Origin: Elusimicrobiota bacterium
GTDB taxonomy: Bacteria > Elusimicrobiota > Elusimicrobia > UBA1565 > UBA9628
Assembly: GCA_016218545.1 (NCBI GenBank)
Contig: JACRDQ010000038.1
Coordinates: 130,986-194,985, forward strand
Reading direction: 5' to 3'
Length of the DNA: 64,000 bases
In this document: positions 37,459 to 44,554 of the stretch, one piece after another
Numbering within the stretch: position 1 is the stretch's first letter
Layout: every line of letters starts with the position of its first letter
Notes under the pieces: model-generated
Seen by the model: the letters and a program-made list of their open reading frames with translations, nothing else
The model's database searches: none
What the model was told of the DNA's origin: nothing
Position numbers and translations under genes: made by a program

Positions 37459-37941
37459 ATGGCAAAGACAGCTACCATCAAGACCAACCGCGGAGACATC
37501 AGGATCGAGCTCTTCGACAAGGACTGTCCCAAGACCGTCGCCAGCTTCGAGAAGCTGGCCGAGGAGAAGTTCTACGACGGCCTCAAGTGGCACCGGGTCA
37601 TCAAGGACTTCATGATCCAGGGCGGCTGCCCCCACAGCAAGACCGGAGGCGGCCGCGTGGGCACCGGAGGCCCGGGCTACGCCACGGAGTGCGAGCTCCG
37701 GCCCAAGCTCAAGCACGTCAAGGGCGCTCTGTCCATGGCGCACGCCGGCTCCTGCAGGCATGACGACTCCGGCAAGCTTGTCGGCGGCACCTGTTCCAAC
37801 GGCTCCCAGTTCTTCATCACCCACGTGCCTACCCCGCACCTCGACGGCGTGCATACGGTGTTCGGCAAGGTGATCGAGGGTCAGGAAGTGGTGGACGCCG
37901 TCAAGCAGGACGACGACATCATCTCCATCTCGGTGGCCTGA
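37459..37941 (+). CDS. ppiB: Peptidyl-prolyl cis-trans isomerase, cyclophilin type
   Basis: 160 residues, single cyclophilin domain: [32 protein letters not shown] contains the catalytic Arg, followed by [10 protein letters not shown] and [12 protein letters not shown]. Compared with E. coli PpiB there is an insertion around [19 protein letters not shown], as in PPIases of the divergent loop type. No signal peptide, so it acts in the cytoplasm on proline peptide bonds during folding. The start at 37459 follows a leaderless-type promoter. A large inverted-repeat element follows the stop. Confidence 0.95.
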   Translation: MAKTATIKTNRGDIRIELFDKDCPKTVASFEKLAEEKFYDGLKWHRVIKDFMIQGGCPHSKTGGGRVGTGGPGYATECELRPKLKHVKGALSMAHAGSCRHDDSGKLVGGTCSNGSQFFITHVPTPHLDGVHTVFGKVIEGQEVVDAVKQDDDIISISVA

Positions 37942-37959
37942 CGCCTGGCCGGGCCCTTA

Positions 37960-38226
37960 GGGCTCGGTACGAAATAAGTGACACGGTTCGCCGGAGGCGA
38001 TTCTGGAGCGAGCCGAGGAGTGAGGAGCGAGCATAGCTGTAGCTATGTGAGCGACGAACGACGAAGGCGCAGCCCAGAAGCGCCCCGGCCCTTCGGGGAG
38101 GTCCGCTGTCGGCCGATTTCGTCGTTGCTCCTCCCTCACATGGCTACAGCCATGCTCGGTCGTCGCGCCTAGAAATCGTCTCAACATCGGACCTCCGAAC
38201 CGTGTCACTTGTTTCGTAACGAGCCC
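37960..38226. repeat. MITE-like element with 31-base terminal inverted repeats
   Basis: The ends read GGGCTCGGTACGAAATAAGT on the left and the reverse complement, with two differences over 31 bases, on the right. Inside are two further copies of a palindromic core (GAGCAT-GC--GC-ATG-GA near 38026-38055 and its inverse near 38122-38165). No open reading frame is present. The right end touches the murC stop codon at 38227. It sits between the convergent ppiB and murC genes and may act as a terminator or be a non-autonomous mobile element. Confidence 0.7.
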
Positions 38227-39579
38227 TTAGGCCAGGGCTTTGAGCACGGCGGCGGCGAAGCCGGAAAGGCCGGGGTCGCGGGCTCCCATCACGAGCACGA
38301 GGTCCCCGGGCCGCGCCGCCTCCGCGATCCTCGGGATGATGTCCTCCCGCTTGGGCACGTGGAAGGCCTTCACGCCCCGCTCTGCTAAGGGGGTCGCGAT
38401 GTCCGCCGAGGACACATCCTTGCTCGCGGTTCCTCCGACGTAGTAGATGTCCGGAAGCCAGAGCATGTCCCCGGGCCGCAGGCCCTCGGCGAAGGCCTCG
38501 ACGAGCTCCTTGCGCAGGAGGCGCGTGGGAGCGAACCCGTGGGGCTGGTAGACGGCGAGCACCCGGGAGGCCTTCAGCCTGGCTGCTGAGAGCGCGGCCG
38601 AGACCTTGGCCGGGTTGTGGGCGTAGTCGTCGAAGACCGAGATGCCCCTGGCCGCGCCCACGGCCTGGAACCTGCGGCCGACCCCTTGGTAGGAGGCCAG
38701 CGCCCTGGCGCAGTCCTCGGGGAGGACCCCTTCGTTGAGGCACGCGGCCGCGGCCGCGACCGCGTTCTCCACGTTGTAGCGTCCCGGCAGGGAAAGGCGG
38801 AACCCCGCTCCCTTGAGGCGGAAGCTCGAGCCCGAGGGGGAGAGCTCCAGCCCTTCGGGCCTCAGGTCCCCCGAGGCCAGGCCGTAGGTGGAGGCGGGCC
38901 GGAGGTCCGCGAGGTTGGGGTCGTCCGCGTTGACGATGAGGGAGGCCGCGTTGGCGCTGAAGCGCTTGAGGATCTCCTTCATGACCGGGACTTCCTTGTG
39001 GTCCTTGGTGAGGTTGAGGATGAGCGCGACGCTCGGCATGTAATTGACGAGCGAGCCGTCGCTCTCGTCCGCCTCGATGACGAGCAGGTCCGAGGTCCCC
39101 AGCCAGGCGTTGCCGTAGAGCCCCCGCTCCTTGAGGCTGAGGAGCGCGGCTCCGGTGATGACCGACGGCGAGCGGCCCGCGGCCTGGAGGATCTCGAAGA
39201 CCATGGCCGCGACCGTGGACTTGCCGCTGGTGCCCGTGACCGCGATGGTGCGGCGGCTCTCCACGTGACGGGCCAGCAGCTCGGAGCGGTGCTTGACGGG
39301 CTTGGCCAGGCGCTTGGCCGCCGCGACCTCCGGGTTGGAGTCCTCGATGGCCGTGGAGAGGACCACCAGGTCCGTGGCCGCGGTGACGCCGGAGCCGTCC
39401 TGGGGATGGAGCTTGATGGACAGGGCCTCGAGCTTGGCCTTGAGGTCCAGGTTCTCCCCGCGGTCGAAGAGGCGGTCCGAGCCGGTGGCCAGGCCTCCTC
39501 CCATGGCGTGGATCTGAGCCAGGGAGCTCATCCCCACCCCGCCGATGCCCACGAAATGGATGTTCTCAGGCTTGGTCAC
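38227..39579 (-). CDS. murC: MurC-like UDP-N-acetylmuramate ligase
   Basis: About 450 residues with the three Mur-ligase domains: the N-terminal Rossmann FVGIGGVGMSSLAQIHAMGG, the ATPase P-loop GTSGKSTVAAM (MurC usually has GTHGKTT) with EADESDGS and LTKDHKE, and the C-terminal FDDYAHNPAKV motif. MurC adds L-alanine to UDP-MurNAc. The altered P-loop makes Mpl-like or other MurC-type activity possible. I start at GTG 39579 because TAGCAT at 39587-39592 lies seven bases upstream and the longer ATG at 39618 would overlap the promoter. Confidence 0.85.
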   Translation of the reverse strand: MTKPENIHFVGIGGVGMSSLAQIHAMGGGLATGSDRLFDRGENLDLKAKLEALSIKLHPQDGSGVTAATDLVVLSTAIEDSNPEVAAAKRLAKPVKHRSELLARHVESRRTIAVTGTSGKSTVAAMVFEILQAAGRSPSVITGAALLSLKERGLYGNAWLGTSDLLVIEADESDGSLVNYMPSVALILNLTKDHKEVPVMKEILKRFSANAASLIVNADDPNLADLRPASTYGLASGDLRPEGLELSPSGSSFRLKGAGFRLSLPGRYNVENAVAAAAACLNEGVLPEDCARALASYQGVGRRFQAVGAARGISVFDDYAHNPAKVSAALSAARLKASRVLAVYQPHGFAPTRLLRKELVEAFAEGLRPGDMLWLPDIYYVGGTASKDVSSADIATPLAERGVKAFHVPKREDIIPRIAEAARPGDLVLVMGARDPGLSGFAAAVLKALA

Positions 39580-39586
39580 AGGGTCA

Positions 39587-39592
39587 ATGCTA
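39587..39592 (-). promoter_or_regulatory. -10 element TAGCAT, leaderless spacing (murC)
   Basis: TAGCAT seven bases from the proposed GTG start of murC; the spacer TGACCCT has no ribosome site. Confidence 0.5.
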
Positions 39593-39689
39593 CAAAAAAG
39601 GCGGATAAAACGGGTCAAAACCTAGAAAAGCGGAGGATTCCTGAGGGATTCTCAGACTTGTGCTGTCCAGCCGGAAGATGGGACTTTAG

Positions 39690-39770
39690 GCCTATTTCGG
39701 AGTGGGCCCATTCTTCGGACCCGCATGGTCCTAGGACCCAACCAGGACGATGCCTGCGGGGCTACAATAT
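39690..39770 (+). promoter_or_regulatory. Upstream region with GGGCCCAT and GGACCC boxes
   Basis: Holds TAGGCCTATT, TGGGCCCATT, CGGACCC and TCCTAGGACCC strings, then TACAAT at 39764-39769 before the membrane protein gene at 39786. The TGGGCCCAT core equals that at 22474 and 42774. Confidence 0.4.
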
Positions 39771-39785
39771 CCATGAGGACAGACC

Positions 39786-40154
39786 ATGGAACTCTACGGA
39801 AGGTTCATCGTGACTCTCGCCTTCGGGCTCCTGGGGCTCGGTCTCGTGCTCCGGGTCCTGCTCGAGCAGGTCCTCAACGATTGGGACGTGGTGGCCGACG
39901 CTCAGCGCGGGTTCCGTCGTTTCGTGCGCGGCGGCCTGCGCCACAGCCGCACCGAGGACGCGCTCCTCGACATCGACAAAGACAGGCCCAAGGAGCTCTC
40001 CACGAGGCTCTCCCAGACCAGCCGCCGCGAGCAGACGGTCATCGTCATGCGCGAGCCTCTGTCCCAGGCGCCCGTGCCCCCTCCCCTTCCCCCCAGCATC
40101 CACATCGCTCAGACCGCGGCCCGCAATCCGGTCTACGACGAAGAGTGGTCCTGA
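39786..40154 (+). CDS. Small single-pass membrane protein, unknown
   Basis: 122 residues. One hydrophobic helix near the N-terminus (FIVTLAFGLLGLGLVLRVLL) followed by a basic/acidic cytoplasmic-looking region and a Pro-rich stretch (QAPVPPPLPPS). No family recognised. GAGGAC lies before the ATG. It precedes the gene at 40256 by about 100 bases and has its own promoter region. Confidence 0.5.
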   Translation: MELYGRFIVTLAFGLLGLGLVLRVLLEQVLNDWDVVADAQRGFRRFVRGGLRHSRTEDALLDIDKDRPKELSTRLSQTSRREQTVIVMREPLSQAPVPPPLPPSIHIAQTAARNPVYDEEWS

Positions 40155-40219
40155 GGTTCCTCGGCCCTATCCGACCCGCCTCCGCGCCCGGTCTTCCTGG
40201 TCAAAATCCCCGGGTTTGA

Positions 40220-40228
40220 TGCTATCAT
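40220..40228 (+). promoter_or_regulatory. Extended -10 element TGCTATCAT
   Basis: TGCTATCAT 27 bases before the ATG at 40256. Confidence 0.6.
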
Positions 40229-40255
40229 TGGGTGAGGCTGGCGCCCCAAGACGCC

Positions 40256-40867
40256 ATGGAACAGGACAAACTCGTCGTTCACGCCCAGGAGAGGTTCCAG
40301 GAACTGCTGGACAAGGTCACCTCCATGCAGGCCAGGTCCGAGGACCTGCTCTTCCGTGCCCAGCGGTGGGCCAACGCGATCCGGAACAAGACGAGCTACC
40401 GGGATCACATGTTCCAGGACGACCTCCAGCTCCTGCGCAGGGCCGTGCGGACCTTCATCCAGGAGTGCGGAAGCCTTCCGTCCCTGATGGATTGGCTCGA
40501 GCGCGACCTTGAGTACACTCCTGACCCCAGGGCCCTGGAAAGGGTGCGGTCCCTGCTGAAGATCGCGACCCAGTTCGAGAAGGACATCTCCAACTTCAAC
40601 GACATCAACCGGCACCTGCACCATTTCGTGCCCCTGCCCGAGCTCAAGGTCGAGGTATGGTACCTGGTGCAGGAGATCGAGGTGATCTACGACAAGGTGA
40701 AGGGGTATCCCTTCTTCATCGCGGCCCGGCTGATGCTCAAGGTCTCCACCCCGGAGAAAGGTGATGAGGGTCCCGCGGGCCCGAAGACGCCGCCGGGGAG
40801 CCCGGCCGGGCCTCAGCCGGACGACACGCCGCCGCAGGCTCCGCCGGGTTCTAGCTCAGTCGCCTGA
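40256..40867 (+). CDS. Helical cytoplasmic protein, unknown
   Basis: 203 residues, helix-rich with many charged heptads in the first 165 residues (RFQELLDKVTSMQAR, LLRRAVRTFIQECG, FEKDISNFNDINRHLHHF), then a disordered Pro/Gly/Asp-rich tail (about 170-203). No signal peptide, membrane segment or recognised domain. The ATG at 40256 follows a TGCTATCAT element at normal distance. Its 3' end overlaps the convergent repeat-protein gene by 12 bases. Confidence 0.6.
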   Translation: MEQDKLVVHAQERFQELLDKVTSMQARSEDLLFRAQRWANAIRNKTSYRDHMFQDDLQLLRRAVRTFIQECGSLPSLMDWLERDLEYTPDPRALERVRSLLKIATQFEKDISNFNDINRHLHHFVPLPELKVEVWYLVQEIEVIYDKVKGYPFFIAARLMLKVSTPEKGDEGPAGPKTPPGSPAGPQPDDTPPQAPPGSSSVA

Positions 40868-42664
40868 CCAAGGGTTGAACCCGCCGCCCCGGACCGGGGC
40901 CTCGTCGCAGAGCTTGCGGAACTTCTCCAGCTGGGCCTTGGTGGCCCCGCGCTCGACCAGGTTCCACTCGGTCATGGAGTAGTTCATGTTGTACTCCGTG
41001 GAGGACCAGGGCCGGCCCTTGTAGGAGGCTGCGCCGCGGGCCGAGGCCTCGACCTCCGCGTCGGAGAGCCCGCCCACGGCCACGGCGGAGGCCACGCCGG
41101 CCTCCGCGGCGAGCGCCGAGGCGAGCTCCTTGCCCGTCATGCCCTCGGCCGCGGCCACGCGGTAGAAGCCCTCGCCGAGGCTCTCGAGGACCCGGATGCC
41201 GCGGCTGGTGAGGACCTCGGCGACCTGGTCGTCTCCTATCTTCGTCTCGACCTTGAGCCCGCCCGCGTCGATGGCCGCGGTGTCCCGGAACTTGAGGACC
41301 ACCTGCCGGTCCTCCGGAGCGTCCGCCAGGGCGGCGTAGGCGTGCCGCACGATGCCCGTCCCTGCCAGGTCCGCGGCCGCGGCGTCGGCTGAGACGCCGG
41401 GCGCGACCGCGACGCGGAACTCTCCGTCGCGGGTGATCTCCAGGACCCGCAGACCCTTGGACCGCAGGAGCTCCGCCTTGTCCGTGTCGCTGACTCCGAC
41501 TTCCACGCGGACGCCGAAGTCCTTGACCGTGGTCTTCTTGAAGACCAAGCGGATCTGCCGTTCCGCCGGGGCGTCGAGCTTGAAGGGAGCGGCCGAGAGC
41601 AGGAGCCCCCTGCCCGTCAGCTCGTCCGAGAGGGAGGGGGCCTCGTCCTTGCCCGTGACCGCCGCGATCACGATGCCGTTGTAGCGGTCCTCGGTCACGA
41701 GGCGCAGGCGGTGCTCCTCCAGGAAGGCCTTGATGTCCGCGTCCGTGACCGCGGCCTCGATCTTGAGCCCGGCCGCGTCCTTCACGACCGACTTCTTGAA
41801 CCGCAGGACGACTTTCTTCTCGTCGGCGACCGGCGGGGCGGGCAGACGCCTCAGGTCGGGATTGAGGTTCTTGCGCGTGACCACGGCCTTGAAGGAGCCG
41901 ACCTTGGTCTCGCCCTGGTTCCATTCGACCGTGAACTCGACCTTCTCGCCCTTGAGGATGTCCCTGGAAGCCTTGACGCTCAGCACGGGCTCGACCGGGC
42001 CGGCTAGCTCGACGCCCATGGCTCCGAGCTGGCGGATCCAGGACGCCTTGCGGCGGGAGAGGGTCTCTTCCATGAGGGCCTTGCTCTCGTCAGGGACGGC
42101 CTCGGAGTAGCTCACCTGCTTGACGAGGCGGGTGGTCTTCCTGGCGTTCTTGGCCGGAGCCTGGAGTCCCTGTCCAGGCATAACCGGGGTCCCGGATTCA
42201 GCCGGGGAGAGCGCCAGGTCGGGAAGGGAGCGGACCCGGGTCCCGAGGACAGCGGCCATGACGCGCTCGCCGGCTGCCTGGGAGCCCTCGCCCTGGAGCG
42301 AGATATCGGAGAGCGCCTTGAGGTCGGGCTGGGCCTGCTCGGAGATGGCCGTGACCTTCCCGGAGAGGCTTTGAGGGTCCTCCTGGGCCGCTGAGGGCAG
42401 GGAGGGGACGGACAAACCCTCTCCCGGTGCCGCGAGCGGAAGGATAGAGGGGGCCGCGACGCTCGGCAGGCTGGGGCCTGCCACGGAAAGGGTGAGCCCG
42501 GGCGCGGCTGACAGGCCGGTCCCAAGCCCGTTGATCCTAAGGACCGGGACAGCCCGGACCTGACCCGAGGTCCCCACGGTCCTGGTGTTGACCAGCATGG
42601 CCGAGCGCGCAGGCAGGCTGGCCAGGACCGCGAGGGAGAATAGGCAGAGGGAAGGGCGTTTCAT
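40856..42664 (-). CDS. Secreted protein with three tandem repeats and Ala/Pro-rich head
   Basis: 602 residues from ATG 42664. Signal peptide MKRPSLCLFSLAVLASLPARS, then ~150 residues of Leu/Ser/Ala/Pro repeats (LSAAPGLTLSVAGPSLPS). After a middle domain come three homologous ~80-residue units, each starting R/K-x-(V/I)-x-L-x-F and containing GLK(I/V)E---(T/S/G)D and L(R)VLE---G-(F/Y)RVA; they resemble the propeptide-type domains of secreted subtilases, but no protease domain follows. The tail is polar (STEYNMNYSMTEWN). GGAGG precedes this ATG; TATAAT at 42699-42704 lies seven bases before an alternative in-frame ATG at 42691. Function unknown; an inhibitor or surface role is conjecture. Confidence 0.65.
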   Translation of the reverse strand: MKRPSLCLFSLAVLASLPARSAMLVNTRTVGTSGQVRAVPVLRINGLGTGLSAAPGLTLSVAGPSLPSVAAPSILPLAAPGEGLSVPSLPSAAQEDPQSLSGKVTAISEQAQPDLKALSDISLQGEGSQAAGERVMAAVLGTRVRSLPDLALSPAESGTPVMPGQGLQAPAKNARKTTRLVKQVSYSEAVPDESKALMEETLSRRKASWIRQLGAMGVELAGPVEPVLSVKASRDILKGEKVEFTVEWNQGETKVGSFKAVVTRKNLNPDLRRLPAPPVADEKKVVLRFKKSVVKDAAGLKIEAAVTDADIKAFLEEHRLRLVTEDRYNGIVIAAVTGKDEAPSLSDELTGRGLLLSAAPFKLDAPAERQIRLVFKKTTVKDFGVRVEVGVSDTDKAELLRSKGLRVLEITRDGEFRVAVAPGVSADAAAADLAGTGIVRHAYAALADAPEDRQVVLKFRDTAAIDAGGLKVETKIGDDQVAEVLTSRGIRVLESLGEGFYRVAAAEGMTGKELASALAAEAGVASAVAVGGLSDAEVEASARGAASYKGRPWSSTEYNMNYSMTEWNLVERGATKAQLEKFRKLCDEAPVRGGGFNPWSGD

Positions 42665-42698
42665 GGGGATGATGGACCTCCGGAGACTCATGAAAACC

Positions 42699-42782
42699 AT
42701 TATATCCTAGACGGAGAAATCCCCTATGGGTCCACGGGGAAGCAAGGGGGGTGGAATAGGTCCTATCCGGGCATGGGCCCAA
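42699..42782 (-). promoter_or_regulatory. Promoter region with TATAAT, GGACCTATTCC and GGGCCCAT boxes
   Basis: On the minus strand: TGGGCCCAT (42782-42774), GGACCTATTCC just after, GGACCCATAGG about 30 bases further and TATAAT at 42704-42699. The order parallels the region upstream of 22542. Confidence 0.45.
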
Positions 42783-42784
42783 GA

Positions 42785-42858
42785 ACGGTGCCTGGCATTG
42801 TATTGATTGTATTTTCGCTCAAAAGCGAAAATACAATCAATACAATGCCAGGCACCGT
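42785..42858. repeat. Perfect 74-base palindrome (35-base arms), GGTGCCTGGCATTGTA type
   Basis: Arms begin ACGGTGCCTGGCATTGTATT and are exactly mirrored around a CAAA loop. It lies three bases past the stop of the PPOX-fold gene, so it could also end its transcript. The outer 16 bases match the repeat at 44435-44552. Confidence 0.85.
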
Positions 42859-42861
42859 CAG

Positions 42862-43299
42862 CTAGGCCTTCCTGCGGCCGGTCATGGTCTCGATGTCCAT
42901 GACGATGCAGGCGACATGGGCCGCGGCTTCCTCGCCTACCGGGTCTTCCTTGGGGTCGCGGCCGAGCTTCTCGTAGAAATAGCCCTTGAAGCGGCGCAGC
43001 CACTCGAGCCGCTCCGCCGCGTCCGACACGATCCTGGCCCTTCCCTGGCAGACCACGGACTCGAAGCGGTAGGAGCACTTGCCCTCGGCGCGGTGGGGCT
43101 TCATCTTGTCCGGATGTCTTGAGACCACGTAGCAGGCCCTGGGGTTGGCCTTGATGAAATCGAGCTTCCTGCCTTCGGGGGCGCAGTGGATGACGAGCCT
43201 GGCGTCGAGGAAGGCGTGCGACACGACCACGCCGTAGGGCACGCCTTCCGAGGCCAGGCAGAGGGTCCCGGTCTCCTCTTCGATGAGGAGCGCCGCCAT
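42862..43299 (-). CDS. Pyridoxamine 5'-phosphate oxidase-fold (NimA-like) flavoprotein
   Basis: 145 residues from ATG 43299. A split-barrel flavin-binding fold: GTLCLASEGVPYGVVVSHAFLDARLVIHC, then GRKLDFIKANPRACYVVS, then a YRFESVVCQGRARIV strand, as in the PPOX/NimA family that binds FMN or related cofactors and reduces small molecules. The sequence upstream in frame (TLTAAEMAALL) looks like part of the domain, so the real start may be a non-standard CTG near 43338, two bases from the pyrB stop. It is the last gene of the catabolic cluster; a direct role there is uncertain. Confidence 0.8.
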   Translation of the reverse strand: MAALLIEEETGTLCLASEGVPYGVVVSHAFLDARLVIHCAPEGRKLDFIKANPRACYVVSRHPDKMKPHRAEGKCSYRFESVVCQGRARIVSDAAERLEWLRRFKGYFYEKLGRDPKEDPVGEEAAAHVACIVMDIETMTGRRKA

Positions 43300-43339
43300 C
43301 TCCGCGGCGGTCAGGGTCTGGGCCTTGTCGCCGGCCAGG

Positions 43340-44410
43340 TCAGGACCTCTTGAGGATCTGGTCCTCGACGCTGAAGATGTGCGCGATGAGGGCGGCGCGG
43401 ACCCACATGCCGTTGCGCTCCTGGCGCCAGTACACGGCCCGGTCGTCCTCGTCCACGGAGAGCTCGATCTCGTCACGCCGAGGCAGGGGGTGCATGATGA
43501 TGCAGGTGTCCTTGATGGCCTTGAGGTCCTTCTGGCGGAAGCAGAACCTGGAGTAATCGACCTTCTTGGACTCGCCCGCCGTGTCGTGCTCGTCCTGGAT
43601 GCGGGTCATGTAGATGGCGTCCGCCTCCCGCATGACCGGCCCGAGGTCGTCGGTCTCGCGGTACGGGATGAGGTGGCGCGAGAGGAAGTCGAGGATGTCC
43701 TTCTCCATTCTGAGCTGGGGCGGGGAGACGAACACGAGCCTGACGCCCTTGTAGTTCTTCATGAGGTAGGAGAGGGAGCGCACGGTGCGGCCGCGCTTCA
43801 AGTCCCCGACCATGACGATGGTCTTGCCCTCGACCCCGCCCTTGAGGCAGGAGTTGAGGGTGTAGACGTCGAGCAGGGCCTGGGTGGGGTGCTGGTCCTT
43901 GCCCGAGCCGCCGTTGATGACCGGGACCGGCCGCTTGGCCCGGTTCATGACCCAGGCCGTCTTCTCCACGAAGCCGGGCACGGGGTGGCGCATGATGATG
44001 AGGTCCACGTAGCTCGAGAAGGTCCGCACCGAGTCCTCCGGGGTCTCGCCCTTGATCTCCGAGGAGATGCTGGTGTCCCGGATCTCCGAGGTCTTGAAGC
44101 CGAGGATGTGGCAGGCGTTCTGGAAGGAGAGGAAGGTGCGGGTCGAGGGCTGGACGAAGTAGAGCATGGCCCTCTTGTGCGAGAGCAGGCTCGCGAGGAA
44201 GTCCGCTCCGGCCTTGGTCTGGGCCAAGCGCCGCATCTTGTCCGCCACCCCGAAGAGCCGGTCGAGGAGATGGCGGTCGAACTGCTGGGAGAAGAGGCAG
44301 TCGTAGATGCGGTCCTCCCTGCAGAAGAAGGGGATCTTTGCGTTGATGTCCTGGCGGTAGAACTGGTCCCAATTCGGGCTGACCTCAGTCATCATCTCGG
44401 TTCTCTTCAT
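43340..44410 (-). CDS. pyrB: Aspartate carbamoyltransferase catalytic chain
   Basis: 356 residues, longer than the usual ~310. Carbamoyl phosphate site STRTFLSFQ, the mobile-loop Lys in SSEIKGE, HPTQALLDVYT, GDLKRGRTVRSL and HPLPRRDEI are all aspartate-carbamoyltransferase signatures. The reaction forms carbamoyl-aspartate for pyrimidines. Regulatory PyrI is not adjacent. TATTCT at 44417-44422 with upstream TGC lies six bases from the ATG, so it is probably transcribed separately from the PLP genes and leaderless, although it is part of a run of carbamoyl-phosphate enzymes. Confidence 0.9.
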   Translation of the reverse strand: MKRTEMMTEVSPNWDQFYRQDINAKIPFFCREDRIYDCLFSQQFDRHLLDRLFGVADKMRRLAQTKAGADFLASLLSHKRAMLYFVQPSTRTFLSFQNACHILGFKTSEIRDTSISSEIKGETPEDSVRTFSSYVDLIIMRHPVPGFVEKTAWVMNRAKRPVPVINGGSGKDQHPTQALLDVYTLNSCLKGGVEGKTIVMVGDLKRGRTVRSLSYLMKNYKGVRLVFVSPPQLRMEKDILDFLSRHLIPYRETDDLGPVMREADAIYMTRIQDEHDTAGESKKVDYSRFCFRQKDLKAIKDTCIIMHPLPRRDEIELSVDEDDRAVYWRQERNGMWVRAALIAHIFSVEDQILKRS

Positions 44411-44416
44411 GACCTC

Positions 44417-44422
44417 AGAATA
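44417..44422 (-). promoter_or_regulatory. -10 element TATTCT (TGC extended), leaderless spacing
   Basis: TGCTATTCT on the minus strand ends six bases before the pyrB ATG. Confidence 0.5.
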
Positions 44423-44434
44423 GCAAAAAGAACC

Positions 44435-44552
44435 GGTGCCTGGCATTGTATCTTTTGCATTTCCTGTCAGGACCTGTCGGCGAGGAGCGACGGGTTCGTC
44501 GGCCTCCTGACAGGCGCTGACCAAAACTGCAAAAGATACAATGCCAGGCACC
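44435..44552. repeat. Inverted-repeat element, GGTGCCTGGCATTGTA type
   Basis: 25-base identical arms starting GGTGCCTGGCATTGTATC, a further inner pair CCTGTCAGGA / TCCTGACAGG and a ~38-base centre. It lies directly between the PLP enzyme gene and pyrB. The outer 17 bases equal the element at 42785, while inner arms differ. Confidence 0.8.
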
Positions 44553-44554
44553 CT

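Noticed and set aside
42785..44552. Two GGTGCCTGGCATTGTA palindromes as a CRISPR array
   Set aside because: The copies are 1.6 kb apart with a gene between them, have no regular spacers and no cas gene is near.
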